Positions 1 through 8,367 of a stretch of DNA of 13,175 bases are shown in pieces. The notes below the pieces were generated by a model, which ran no database searches, was not told where the DNA came from, and saw only the letters and a program-made list of their open reading frames with translations. The position numbers and the translations under genes are program-made. The first letter of the stretch is position 1, and each line of letters starts with the position of its first letter. This stretch comes from an uncultured Pseudomonadota bacterium (GTDB lineage: Bacteria > Pseudomonadota > Gammaproteobacteria > Burkholderiales > Thiobacillaceae), in contig CAIXFP010000575.1 in the NCBI GenBank assembly GCA_903918705.1, forward strand, positions 1 through 13,175, read 5' to 3'.

Positions 1-1
1 C

Positions 2-634
2 AGCATCCGCGCCCTGGCGCATCTGGCGGAAACCCGCGACCCGGAAACGGGCAACCACATCCTGCGCACCCAGGCCTACGTGCAGTTGCTGGCCCAACGA
101 CTGCAACCGCACCCGCATTTCGCCGGCCGCCTGAACGAGCGCTACATCGAAATGCTCGCGCGCTCCGCCCCCTTGCATGACATCGGCAAGGTGGGCGTCC
201 CCGATGCCATCCTGCGGAAACCCGGCCCGCTGAACCCGGAGCAATGGAAAGTCATGCGGACCCATGCCCGCCTGGGTGCCGAGGCCATCGCCATGGCGGA
301 ACGGGATGCCGAAAAACCGGTGGAATTTCTCGGCCTGGCCAAGGAGATCGCCCACTGGCACCACGAAAAATGGGACGGCAGCGGCTACCCGGACGGCCTC
401 GCGGGGGACGCCATTCCGGTATCCGCGCGCCTCATGGCGCTGGCCGACGTATTCGACGCACTCATCTCCAGGCGCGTCTACAAGCCCGCCTTTTCCTTCG
501 AGCAGGCGCGGGACATCATCGCCGCCAGCCGGGGCACACATTTCGACCCGGACCTGGCCGATGTCTTTCTGGCTTACTTCGAGGATTTCATCGCCATCGC
601 CCGGCGATTCATTGATCCGCGGGAAGCACCATGA
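2..634 (+). CDS. HD-GYP domain cyclic-di-GMP phosphodiesterase, C-terminal part (5' end outside window)
   Basis: The reading frame is open from the first bases, so the start lies upstream. The 210 visible residues form an almost complete HD-GYP domain of the RpfG type, which hydrolyses cyclic-di-GMP to pGpG or GMP in the cytoplasm. Visible motifs, counted from the first full codon, are TRDPETGNH (11-19), the metal-binding HD pair in LHDIGKVGVP (H59, D60), a histidine in RTHARLG (H88), the HH pair at 120-121, the GYP signature in DGSGYPDGL (128-130), and ADVFDAL (D149). All expected metal ligands seem present, so the enzyme is probably active. Proteins of this type usually carry an N-terminal receiver or PAS domain, which cannot be seen here. 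The stop at 632-634 overlaps an ATG at 631 that opens a mini-ORF. The gene heads a run of two-component genes in the same direction. I am sure of the family; the N-terminal architecture is unknown. Confidence 0.95.
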   Translation, partial: SIRALAHLAETRDPETGNHILRTQAYVQLLAQRLQPHPHFAGRLNERYIEMLARSAPLHDIGKVGVPDAILRKPGPLNPEQWKVMRTHARLGAEAIAMAERDAEKPVEFLGLAKEIAHWHHEKWDGSGYPDGLAGDAIPVSARLMALADVFDALISRRVYKPAFSFEQARDIIAASRGTHFDPDLADVFLAYFEDFIAIARRFIDPREAP

Positions 635-702
635 CTGAACTCGCCAGACGGTCGCCAGCGGTCCTCCCGAATATTCCGTGCCGCCCCCGGTCTTCGCCAT
701 GA
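631..702 (+). CDS. possible 23-codon leader or coupling ORF between the HD-GYP gene and the first PAS sensor
   Basis: An ATG at 631 overlaps the HD-GYP stop as ATGA. A GGGAAG stretch at 621-626 could serve as ribosome binding site. The frame runs 23 codons (MTELARRSPAVLPNIPCRPR...) and stops at 700-702, where its TGA again forms an ATGA with the ATG at 699 that I take as the start of the next gene. The peptide has no recognisable domain. It could simply keep ribosomes moving across the 64-base gap, or it could be chance, since short open frames are common in GC-rich DNA. I list it because the double ATGA matches the other junctions of this cluster and because the next gene has no visible Shine-Dalgarno of its own. 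Confidence 0.25.
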   Translation: MTELARRSPAVLPNIPCRPRSSP

Positions 703-2843
703 ACCCTGTTTCCGCCCCGCCCCCGCAGCCCTCTCTTCCGGCCCGACACCCCGACAGACTCGCGGTGGTGCTGATCTACCTGGTCCTCGCGGGCCTCTGG
801 ATACTCGCCGCGGATCAGGCCATCGCCTGGCTCTTCGCGGATCACCGTCTTCCACAACTGGCCAGCACGCTGAAAGACCTGGTGCTCGTGGCCGCCACCT
901 CCCTGCTGCTGTTCGTCCTGCTGCGCGATCGGGGCGAGGCCCCCGTGGCCATGCCTGTACGAAGGCCGCTCTGGCCGCTGCTCCTGGCCGCCGTGCTGGT
1001 CGCGGGAGCCACCGCCCTGGCCATCGCCCAGATCTATCGGCAGCGGACGGACGTGGAAGTCGCCCGCCTGCAGGCGGGCGCCGACCTCAAGGCGCGCCAG
1101 GTCGCGGACTGGCTGCGGGAGCGCGAGGACGATGCCGAGTTCGTCGCCAGCAGCGACTACTATGCCCGGCAGCTTGAAGATGGCCACGACCGCGGCGACC
1201 CGGTGACGAGCGCGGCGTTGTGGCGCCGATTGGAGCTGCTCGCCCGGCAGCGTGGTTTCACCGCCGTCAGCCTGCTGGACGGCCAGGGACGGCGACTGGG
1301 GGGCACGGCGCTGGCCCCGGCCCAACCCGTGCCCGAATTGCAGGCGGCGGTGCGGGCCCTGAAGAACGGCAGCACCGGCCGGGTCGGCCCCTATATTGGC
1401 CGTGCCGGGCACGTGCGCCTGGATTTCCTCGCCCCGCTGCGCCTGGCCAGGACATCCATCATCGTGGTCCTGCATGCCGACCCCGGCGACTGGATGACCG
1501 ACACCCTGCAAGCCTGGCCGGTGCCCAGCGCCAGCGGCGAGACCGTGCTGGTGCGGCGCGACGGCGACGCGGTGGTGTATCTCAACGACCTGCGCCATCG
1601 TCGCGGCCAGGCGCTGCGCCTGCGCCAGCCGCTCGCGGCCCTGGACCTGCCCGCCGCGCAGGTCTTGCGCGGCGAAGCCACGCCCGGCGAGGTGGTGCGC
1701 GGCCACGACTACCGCGGCGTGCCGGTGATCGGCGTGGTGCGGGCGGTGCCGGGGACGGACTGGTACCTGTTGGCCAAGCTGGATCGGGCCGAAATGTATT
1801 GGGGTTTCGGGGACGAGGCCCTGTGGGTAGCCATAGCCGGCTTGCTGGCCCTGGTTCTGTTCTTCGCCGCCTGGCGGCTTTTCCACCAGCATCGGCAACT
1901 GGCCGAGGCGGCGGCCGTGCAACAGGCCCAGGCTAAGCACCTGCACGCCCTGCACCTCATGGCCGCCATCGCCAATTCCTCCCAGGACGCCATCTTCGCC
2001 CAGGACAGCGAGGGCCGTTACGTGCTGTTCAACAAGGCGGCGGAGCGCAACACCGGCAAGTCGGCCGCGGAGGTCATCGGCCGGGACGAGACCGCCCTGT
2101 TCCCACCCGAAGTGGCCGGAACCCTCATCGACGACAATCACCGCGTGCTTGACGTGGGAATGAGCCGGGAACTGGAGGAAACCCTGCCTTTCCCCGACGG
2201 CGAGCACACCGTCTGGACCACCAAGAGCCCGCTACGCGACCTGGACGGCAAGATCATCGGCCTGCTCGGCATGTCCCGGGACATCACCGAGCGCAAGGGG
2301 GCGGAAGCGGCCTTGCGCTCGGCCCAGGAAGACCTGGCAGCCACCCTCCGGGCCATTCCCGACCTGCTCTTCGAAGTGGACAAAGCCGGACGCTACCTCA
2401 AGGTGCAGGCCACAGCGCCCCAACTCCTGTCCGCCCCGACGGAGCAACTGCTGGGCCGCACCGTGGCCGAAATGCTGCCCGTGGACGCCGCCGGCACCGT
2501 GATGGCGGCCCTGGCGGCCGCCGCCGGAAATGGTACCGACTACGGCCGGGTGATCTCGCTGCCCCTGCCCGACGGAGCTCAGCACTTCGAACTGTCCGTG
2601 GCGAGCAAGCGCATGCCGGACGGCCAGCCCGACCATTTCATCGTGTTGTCGCGGGACATCACCGAGCGCCACGACGCCGAGACGGAGTTGCGCGCCCGCA
2701 ACGACGAACTGGAGCGTTTCAACCGCGCCACCGTGGGCCGGGAACTGGACATGATCGAGTTGAAGAAGCGCATCAACGCCCTGTCCCGGGAACTGGGCCG
2801 GGCGCCGCCCTACCCGCTGCACTTCGAGCGGGAGGAGCCATGA
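699..2843 (+). CDS. membrane PAS sensor protein with periplasmic sensing domain, no kinase domain
   Basis: The 714-residue protein has two N-terminal membrane helices (about 21-46 and 58-76). A third helix (91-112) leads into a periplasmic region (113-372) of Cache-like look, ending in GTDWYLLAKLDRAE, and a fourth helix (373-395) follows. Two cytoplasmic PAS domains come next (about 420-535, ending SRDITERKGAE, and 545-658, ending SRDITERHDAE). The C-terminal tail (666-701) contains ERFNRATVGREL. There is no HisKA, HATPase, GGDEF or EAL domain, so it probably senses a periplasmic ligand and passes the state on by protein contact; that role is inferred. The same tail ends the next gene. I chose ATG 699 because it forms ATGA with the mini-ORF stop; GTG 678 in the same frame would add 7 residues. 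Neither start has a clear Shine-Dalgarno. The stop overlaps the next start by 4 bases. Confidence 0.88.
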   Translation: MNPVSAPPPQPSLPARHPDRLAVVLIYLVLAGLWILAADQAIAWLFADHRLPQLASTLKDLVLVAATSLLLFVLLRDRGEAPVAMPVRRPLWPLLLAAVLVAGATALAIAQIYRQRTDVEVARLQAGADLKARQVADWLREREDDAEFVASSDYYARQLEDGHDRGDPVTSAALWRRLELLARQRGFTAVSLLDGQGRRLGGTALAPAQPVPELQAAVRALKNGSTGRVGPYIGRAGHVRLDFLAPLRLARTSIIVVLHADPGDWMTDTLQAWPVPSASGETVLVRRDGDAVVYLNDLRHRRGQALRLRQPLAALDLPAAQVLRGEATPGEVVRGHDYRGVPVIGVVRAVPGTDWYLLAKLDRAEMYWGFGDEALWVAIAGLLALVLFFAAWRLFHQHRQLAEAAAVQQAQAKHLHALHLMAAIANSSQDAIFAQDSEGRYVLFNKAAERNTGKSAAEVIGRDETALFPPEVAGTLIDDNHRVLDVGMSRELEETLPFPDGEHTVWTTKSPLRDLDGKIIGLLGMSRDITERKGAEAALRSAQEDLAATLRAIPDLLFEVDKAGRYLKVQATAPQLLSAPTEQLLGRTVAEMLPVDAAGTVMAALAAAAGNGTDYGRVISLPLPDGAQHFELSVASKRMPDGQPDHFIVLSRDITERHDAETELRARNDELERFNRATVGRELDMIELKKRINALSRELGRAPPYPLHFEREEP
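2697..2801 (+). repeat. copy 1 of the 35-codon tail repeat (end of the first PAS sensor)
   Basis: This stretch encodes RNDELERFNRATVGRELDMI and the following LKKRINALSRELGR. Compared codon by codon with 5531-5635 it matches at 94 of 105 bases without gaps. It is predicted to form an amphipathic helix or coiled coil at the protein C-terminus. Confidence 0.9.
2831..2837 (+). promoter_or_regulatory. strong Shine-Dalgarno for the six-PAS gene
   Basis: GGAGGAG lies 2 bases before the ATG at 2840, inside the end of the upstream gene. The core AGGAG sits close to the start, so initiation is likely both coupled and directly recruited. This supports ATG 2840 as the true start. Confidence 0.7.
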
Positions 2844-5683
2844 ACCGCCGCCTGGCCCTGGCCCTCGCCCTGCCTTTCCTGGCCCTGGGCGCCCAGTGGC
2901 TGCTGTGGCCCTGGCTCAAGCCCTTCTTCTGGTTCCTGTTCTTCCCCGCGGTGTTCTTCAGCGCCCGCCTGGCCGGGCGGCGCGGCGGCCTGCCCGCCAC
3001 GGTTCTGTCCGCCGTCCTGGTCTGGTACTTCTTCCTGCCGGAGCCACTTTCCTGGGGGCTCAAGAACCCGGAAAACCTGTGGTCGGTGGGGTTGTTCCTG
3101 GCCATGGGCTATCTCTTCAGCGACGCCCACGAGCGCCTGCGCCTTGTCCGGCGGAAGACCGAGACCGACTTCGAAGCGGTGTTCGAGCAGGCGGCGGTGG
3201 GCATGGCCCACGTGTCCAACGAGGGGCGCTTCCTGCGCGTCAACCACCGCTTCGCCGAGATCGTCGGCCGTACACCGGCGGCGATGACCGCGCTGCATTT
3301 CCAGGACATCACCCACCCGGACGACCTGCCCGCCGACCTGGAAGCGGTGCGCCGCCTGCAAGCCGGAGAGATTGCTTCCTTCACGCGCGAAAAGCGCTTT
3401 CGCCGCGGGGAGGGCGAGTACATCTGGGCGCGGATCCACATCGCCCTGGTGCGCCGGCCGGACGGCAGGCCGGATTACCGCATCGGCGTCATCGAGGACA
3501 TCACGGAGCGCAAGGCGGCGGAACAGGCGTTCCGGGAAAGCGAGGAAACCTACCACTCCCTGTTCGAGAACATGCTCAACGGCTTCGCCTATTGCCGCAT
3601 GCTGTATGAAGACGAGCAGCCGGTCGATTTCGTCTACCTGGCCGTGAACCACGCCTTCACTGCCCAGACCGGCTTGCGGGATGTCGCCGGGCGCCGGGTG
3701 AGCGAGGTCATCCCGGGCATACGCGCATCCGATCCGCAATTGTTCGAAACCTATGGCCGGGTCGCTTCCACCGGCAGGCCGGAGCGCTTCGAGAGCTATG
3801 TGGCAGCCCTGGATCTCTGGTTCGACGTCGCGGTCTACAGCCCCGCGCGGGAACACTTCGTGGCCGTGTTCGACGTCATCAGCACACGCAAGACAGCCGA
3901 AACGAAACTGACCGCCGCGCTGGAGGAGCAGACACAGTCCCGCCGCGCCGCCCTCAACCTGATGGAGGATGCCCAGGCCGCCAAGGCCGGTGCCGAGGCG
4001 GCACTGGGGGCGCTGGAGGCGAGCGAGCGCACCTACCGTACTCTGTTCGAAAATCTGTTTATCAGCGTGGTTCGTTGTCGCATTCTCTTCAAGGACGACA
4101 CCCCGGTGGATATGGAGTATTTCGCGGCGAACCCCGCCTTCGCGGAGGTCACCGGCATTCGCGAAGACGTGGTCGGCCGGCGCATTAGCGAGGTCATCCC
4201 TGGCTACTGCGAGAACAACCCGGAATCCCTGGCGACCTTCGGCGGGGTCGCCAGAAGCGGCGAGGCGACTCGCTGGGAACACTATCTGCCTGCCCTGGAC
4301 CGCTGGTTCTCCTTCTTCATCTACCCGGCTGGGGCGAAGGACGAGATTGTCATTCTGTCGGACAACATCACCGACCAGAAAAAGGCCGAACTGGTGTTGC
4401 GCGAGAGCGAAGGCCGCTTCCGCGCCCTGGTGGAGCAATCCCTGGCGGGCATCTACATCATCCAGGACGGGCTGTTCCGCTATGTCAACCCCGGCTTCGC
4501 CGCGGTGTTCGGCTACGACGCGCCGGAACAGGTGATCGACCGGGTGCCCTTCACCGATCTGGTCGCCGCGCAAGACCGGGAGCGGGTGGCGGAAAACATC
4601 CGCCGCCGGGTCGACGGCGAGACCGAGGACATCCATTACATCTTCAAAGGCCGCCGCCGGGACGGCAGTCTCATCGACGTGGAAGTGCATGGCCGCACCT
4701 TCGACTACCAGGGCCGGCCGGCGGTGATCGGCCTGCTGCTCGACATCACCGCCCGCAAGGCCGCCGAGGACGCCCTGCGCGAGAGCGAACTGCGCTTCCA
4801 CGACATCGTCGACGCCAGCGCCGACTGGGTCTGGGAAGTGGACGCGCAGGGCCGCTATACCTACGTATCGGAGAGTGTCTTCGACCTGCTCGGCTACCTG
4901 CCCTCGGAAATCGTCGGCAAGACCCCCTTCGACTTCATGCCGCCCGAGGAGGCGGAACGGGTGGGCGCCGAGTTCGCCGCCCTCGCCGCGCACCGGGAGC
5001 CCTTCCGCGACCTGGAGAACGTCAACCTGCGCAAGGACGGCCTCATGGTGCACGTCGCCAGCAACGGCATGCCCATCCTGGACGCGGGCGGCCGCCTGCT
5101 GGGCTACCGCGGCCTGGACCGGGACATCACCGAGCGCACGCTGGCCGAGACCAAACTGGCGGAGCGCGAGGCGCGCTACCGGGCGGTAATCGAGACCAGC
5201 GGCGACGGTTTCTGGATGAACGATGCCCAGGGCCGCATCCTGGTAGTCAACGACGTCTACGCCCGCATGTCCGGCTACAGCCGCGAGGAACTGCTGACCA
5301 TGAACATCGCCGAACTGGAGGTGCAGGAGTCGCCCGCAGAGGTGAGCAGCCACATCGAGCGGATCATGCGCAACGGCAGCGACCTGTTCGAGACCCGGCA
5401 CGTCGCCAAGGATGGCCGGCTCTGGCCGGTGGAAGTCAACGTAGCCTTCTGGCCCGAGGCCGGCGGCCACTTCTTCACCTTCCTGCGCGACATCGCGCAG
5501 CGCAAGGCGGCCGAGGCGGAGCTCCGGACACGCAACGAGGAACTGGAGCGCTTCAACCGCGCCACCGTGGGTCGGGAACTGGACATGATCGAAATGAAGA
5601 AGAGTATCAACGCCCTGTCGAAGGAACTGGGCCGTGAGGCTCCTTATCCGCTGCGCTTTCTGAACGAAGGTGACTCCGAATGA
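2840..5683 (+). CDS. membrane protein with six PAS domains, no kinase domain
   Basis: The 947-residue protein starts with a short hydrophobic module (about 4-95, three or four helices with FFPAVFFSARLAGRRGG), resembling the DUF4118/KdpD-type membrane domain. Six PAS domains follow at roughly 108-226, 238-354, 398-515, 524-640, 650-767 and 776-890; most end in a (D)IT(E/A)RK-type motif. PAS 2 and 3 are of the same subtype (LFEN, PVD, GRR(V/I)SEVIPG) and are joined by a linker with RRAALNLMEDAQAA (368-381). The C-terminal tail (897-931) nearly duplicates that of the previous protein. There is no HisKA, HATPase or other catalytic domain. It is probably a multi-input sensor or scaffold at the inner membrane, working with the histidine kinase encoded next; this is inference. 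The start has a strong GGAGGAG. Start and stop both form ATGA overlaps with neighbours. Confidence 0.9.
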   Translation: MNRRLALALALPFLALGAQWLLWPWLKPFFWFLFFPAVFFSARLAGRRGGLPATVLSAVLVWYFFLPEPLSWGLKNPENLWSVGLFLAMGYLFSDAHERLRLVRRKTETDFEAVFEQAAVGMAHVSNEGRFLRVNHRFAEIVGRTPAAMTALHFQDITHPDDLPADLEAVRRLQAGEIASFTREKRFRRGEGEYIWARIHIALVRRPDGRPDYRIGVIEDITERKAAEQAFRESEETYHSLFENMLNGFAYCRMLYEDEQPVDFVYLAVNHAFTAQTGLRDVAGRRVSEVIPGIRASDPQLFETYGRVASTGRPERFESYVAALDLWFDVAVYSPAREHFVAVFDVISTRKTAETKLTAALEEQTQSRRAALNLMEDAQAAKAGAEAALGALEASERTYRTLFENLFISVVRCRILFKDDTPVDMEYFAANPAFAEVTGIREDVVGRRISEVIPGYCENNPESLATFGGVARSGEATRWEHYLPALDRWFSFFIYPAGAKDEIVILSDNITDQKKAELVLRESEGRFRALVEQSLAGIYIIQDGLFRYVNPGFAAVFGYDAPEQVIDRVPFTDLVAAQDRERVAENIRRRVDGETEDIHYIFKGRRRDGSLIDVEVHGRTFDYQGRPAVIGLLLDITARKAAEDALRESELRFHDIVDASADWVWEVDAQGRYTYVSESVFDLLGYLPSEIVGKTPFDFMPPEEAERVGAEFAALAAHREPFRDLENVNLRKDGLMVHVASNGMPILDAGGRLLGYRGLDRDITERTLAETKLAEREARYRAVIETSGDGFWMNDAQGRILVVNDVYARMSGYSREELLTMNIAELEVQESPAEVSSHIERIMRNGSDLFETRHVAKDGRLWPVEVNVAFWPEAGGHFFTFLRDIAQRKAAEAELRTRNEELERFNRATVGRELDMIEMKKSINALSKELGREAPYPLRFLNEGDSE
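3947..3982 (+). repeat. LMEDAQAA linker repeat, copy in the six-PAS gene
   Basis: These 36 bases encode AALNLMEDAQAA between PAS 2 and PAS 3. They match 9272-9307 in the hybrid kinase gene at 33 of 36 positions. The segment is probably a signalling coiled-coil linker reused between sensor proteins. Confidence 0.75.
5531..5635 (+). repeat. copy 2 of the 35-codon tail repeat (end of the six-PAS gene)
   Basis: This stretch encodes RNEELERFNRATVGRELDMI and the following MKKSINALSKELGR. It differs from 2697-2801 at 11 of 105 bases, about half of the changes being silent. Both copies end 14 to 17 codons before the stop and are followed by a PYPL(H/R)F motif. Confidence 0.9.
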
Positions 5684-8367
5684 CCGCCGGCACGGACGCG
5701 CTCTGGCGACGCCTGGGCGCCCATATCCTGGCCGTGCTGGCACCGCTGGCCATGTTGCTGGTGCGCCAGGCCTTGCCGGTGAGCTTCGGTGCCCGCCCCC
5801 TGCTGATCCTGTTCATGCCGGCCATCCTGCTGCCCGCCATGCTGGGCGGCCTGCTTCCCGGCCTGCTCGCCACCGCCGCGTCGGCCGCGGCCACGGCCTA
5901 CTTCCTGGTGCCGCCGGTGGGCCATTTCGCCATCGCCCAGGGCCACGACCTGTTCCAGTGGGGCATGCTGGTGTTGAGCGGGGTCATGGCCAGCCTCCTG
6001 GCCGAGTTCCTGCACCGCGCGCGCCGACGCGAGGCCGCGCAGCGCGCCGAGCTGGAGGCGACCGGGACGCGCCTGCGCGCCACGCTGGACACGGCCCTGG
6101 ACGGCATCATCGTCATCGACGCGCTGGGCCGTGTCGTGGAATTCAACCCCGCCGCCGAGCGCTGTTTCGGTTACCGGAAATCCGAGGCGCTGGGCCGCGA
6201 TCTGGCAACACTGATCATTCCGGAGCGTTTTCGCGCGGCTCATGTCCAGGGTCTGGAACGGCTGCGCGTCGGCCGGGACGGGGCCGGAATGCTCGGCCGG
6301 CGGGTGGAGGTGACCGCCCTGCGCGCCGACGGCGGCGAGTTTCCGGCCGAACTGGCCATCGAGAGAGCGCAGGTCGTCGGTGGCGAGCTGTTCGTGGCCT
6401 ATCTGCGCGACATCAGCGAGCGCAAACGCGCCGAGGCCGCCTTGCTGGAAAGCAGCGGCAAACTGGAGTCGGCTTTGGGCGCCATGGGTGACGCCGTGTT
6501 CATTTCCGACAACGAGGGCAGATTCATTCATTTCAACGACGCCTTTGCCACCTTTCACCGGTTCAGCAGCAAGGATGAGTGCGCCAGAACCTTCGCTGAG
6601 TATCCTGACATCTTGGATGTATTCCTGCCAAACGGCGGCCTGGCCCCCGTCGAGATGTGGGCGGTGCCACGCGCGCTTCGCGGCGAGACGGCCACGGATC
6701 AGATTTATACACTGCGGCGCAAGGACAGCGGCGAAACCTGGGTGGGCAGCTACAACCTGGCACCGATTCGGGATCAAGCCGGTCGCATCGTCGGTTCCGT
6801 GGTCACCGGCCGCGATGTGACAGCGATTATGCAGTCTCAGGCCGCCTTGCTGGAACGGGACCGGATGCTCAGCGACATGAGCACCATGGCCCACATCGGC
6901 GGCTGGAGCTTCGACCCGGCCAGCGGCCAGGGGAACTGGACGCCGGAATGCGCGCGCATTCACGACCTGCCGGACGATGCGCCCATCGATGTCGCCGCCG
7001 GCCTCGGCTACTACGTCGGCGAACATCGGCAGCAGATCGAGGCGGCGGTGCGCGCCGCCTGCGAGCATGGCACGCCCTATGACCTGGAAGCCGAGATCAT
7101 CAGCGCCGCCGGCCGGCGCAAGTGGATCCGCACCATCGGCCATCCTGTGGTCGAGTCGGGCCGCGTGGTGAAGGTGTTCGGCGCCTTCCAGGACATCACC
7201 GCCTACAAACAGGCCGATGCCGACCTGCGCGCGAGCGAACTGCGTTTCCGTCGGCTGTTCCGTGAGGCGCCGCTGCCGCTCGCCTATATCGACCGCAACG
7301 GCGTGCTGGTCGACCGCAACCAGCGCTTCGACCAGACCTTCGGCTACGGCCATGAGGTGCTGCATAGCCTCGACGACTGGTGGCCGCTGGCCTACCCGGA
7401 CCCGGTTTATCGCACCTGGGTGCTGGAGACCTGGAACGCCGCGGTGGCGCGGGCGGCTGCCATGGGCAGCGACATCGAACCCATCGAATACCGGGTGCGC
7501 TGCAACAGCGGTGACACCCGCACCCTGCTGATTTCCGGCATCGCCATCGGCGAGGATTTCCTCGCCACTTTCTTCGACGTGACCGAGCGCCGCCAGGCGG
7601 AAGTAGCCCTGCGCGAACTCAACGCCAACCTGGAGCAGCGCGTGGCCCAGCGCACCGCCGCGCTTTCCGCCGCCAACCAGGAACTGGATGCCTTCGCCTA
7701 TGCCGTCTCCCACGACCTGCGCGCACCCCTGCGCGCCATGAGCGGCTTCGCCCAGGCCCTGGTGGAGGATTACGGCGCGGCGCTGAACGGCGACGCCAGA
7801 ACTTACCTGGACCAGATCACGGTCGCCAGCGGCCGGATGGGCGAGCTGATCGACGGCATTCTGGTCCTTTCGCGCAGCACCCGCGGCCAGATGCGCCATG
7901 AAGCGGTGGACCTCTCGGCCCTGGCGCGGCGCCTGGGCGACGAACTGGCCCGCGGCGAACCGGGCCGCGCGGTGGTGCTGGAAATCGAACCCGGCCTCAG
8001 CGCCCAGGGCGACCCACGCATGCTGGAAGTGGTGCTCGCCAACCTGCTGGGCAACGCCTGGAAGTACACCGGCAATACCTCCCGGCCGGAAATCCGGATG
8101 TATGCCGAGGAACGCGCTGGCCAGCGCTGGTTCTGCATCGCCGACAACGGCGCCGGCTTCGACATGGCCCACGCCGAGCGCCTGTTCCAACCCTTCCAGC
8201 GCCTGCACCGGCAGGACGAATTCCCGGGCATCGGCATCGGCCTGGCCACCGTGCAGCGCATCGTCCACCGCCATGGCGGTGAGATCGAGGCGCGGGGCGA
8301 GGTCGGCAAGGGTGCCATCTTCCGCTTCCGCCTGGCTTCCGACGGTCGTGTAAACGGAGAACCATGA
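5680..8367 (+). CDS. membrane PAS sensor histidine kinase
   Basis: The 895-residue protein begins with a hydrophobic region (about 15-110, around four helices, DUF4118-like). PAS-type domains follow at about 131-253, 263-384, 393-511 and 520-640. A short coiled coil (LNANLEQRVAQRTAAL) leads into HisKA with AVSHDLRAPL (phospho-accepting H678). The HATPase_c domain shows the N box (N792 in GNAWKYT), DNGAGF (822-827) and the G2 loop GIGIGLA (850-856). All catalytic motifs are intact, so it should autophosphorylate in the cytoplasm. The kinase core resembles those paired with Rcp1-type receivers, and just such a receiver starts at the stop codon (ATGA), making it the likely partner. The start has AAGGTG at 5667-5672. 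The second PAS is less GC-rich than its surroundings. Input signals are not evident; no haem or flavin motif was recognised. Confidence 0.95.
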   Translation: MTAGTDALWRRLGAHILAVLAPLAMLLVRQALPVSFGARPLLILFMPAILLPAMLGGLLPGLLATAASAAATAYFLVPPVGHFAIAQGHDLFQWGMLVLSGVMASLLAEFLHRARRREAAQRAELEATGTRLRATLDTALDGIIVIDALGRVVEFNPAAERCFGYRKSEALGRDLATLIIPERFRAAHVQGLERLRVGRDGAGMLGRRVEVTALRADGGEFPAELAIERAQVVGGELFVAYLRDISERKRAEAALLESSGKLESALGAMGDAVFISDNEGRFIHFNDAFATFHRFSSKDECARTFAEYPDILDVFLPNGGLAPVEMWAVPRALRGETATDQIYTLRRKDSGETWVGSYNLAPIRDQAGRIVGSVVTGRDVTAIMQSQAALLERDRMLSDMSTMAHIGGWSFDPASGQGNWTPECARIHDLPDDAPIDVAAGLGYYVGEHRQQIEAAVRAACEHGTPYDLEAEIISAAGRRKWIRTIGHPVVESGRVVKVFGAFQDITAYKQADADLRASELRFRRLFREAPLPLAYIDRNGVLVDRNQRFDQTFGYGHEVLHSLDDWWPLAYPDPVYRTWVLETWNAAVARAAAMGSDIEPIEYRVRCNSGDTRTLLISGIAIGEDFLATFFDVTERRQAEVALRELNANLEQRVAQRTAALSAANQELDAFAYAVSHDLRAPLRAMSGFAQALVEDYGAALNGDARTYLDQITVASGRMGELIDGILVLSRSTRGQMRHEAVDLSALARRLGDELARGEPGRAVVLEIEPGLSAQGDPRMLEVVLANLLGNAWKYTGNTSRPEIRMYAEERAGQRWFCIADNGAGFDMAHAERLFQPFQRLHRQDEFPGIGIGLATVQRIVHRHGGEIEARGEVGKGAIFRFRLASDGRVNGEP
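8356..8360 (+). promoter_or_regulatory. Shine-Dalgarno for the receiver gene
   Basis: GGAGA lies 3 bases before ATG 8364 and 6 bases before ATG 8367. The spacing fits the second ATG better, so the product may start one residue later than listed. Confidence 0.5.

Noticed and set aside
678..698. GTG 678 as start of the first PAS sensor
   Set aside because: It adds only 7 residues, has no Shine-Dalgarno, and lacks the ATGA overlap that ATG 699 has. It is not excluded.
1220..1936. 238-codon plus-strand frame inside the first PAS sensor
   Set aside because: Low-complexity Arg/Pro/Gly/Ala translation in a shifted frame of a well-supported gene; an ordinary high-GC shadow frame.
2810..5743. Very long minus-strand open frame (977 codons) opposite the six-PAS gene, with similar ones at 609-2207, 5644-8274 and 9584-11977
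   Set aside because: Each shares codon boundaries with the sense gene, so its stops could only come from sense TTA, CTA or TCA codons, which are rare in this GC-rich DNA. The translations (rich in H, Q, G, A) show no domain, while the sense strand has clear PAS and kinase motifs.
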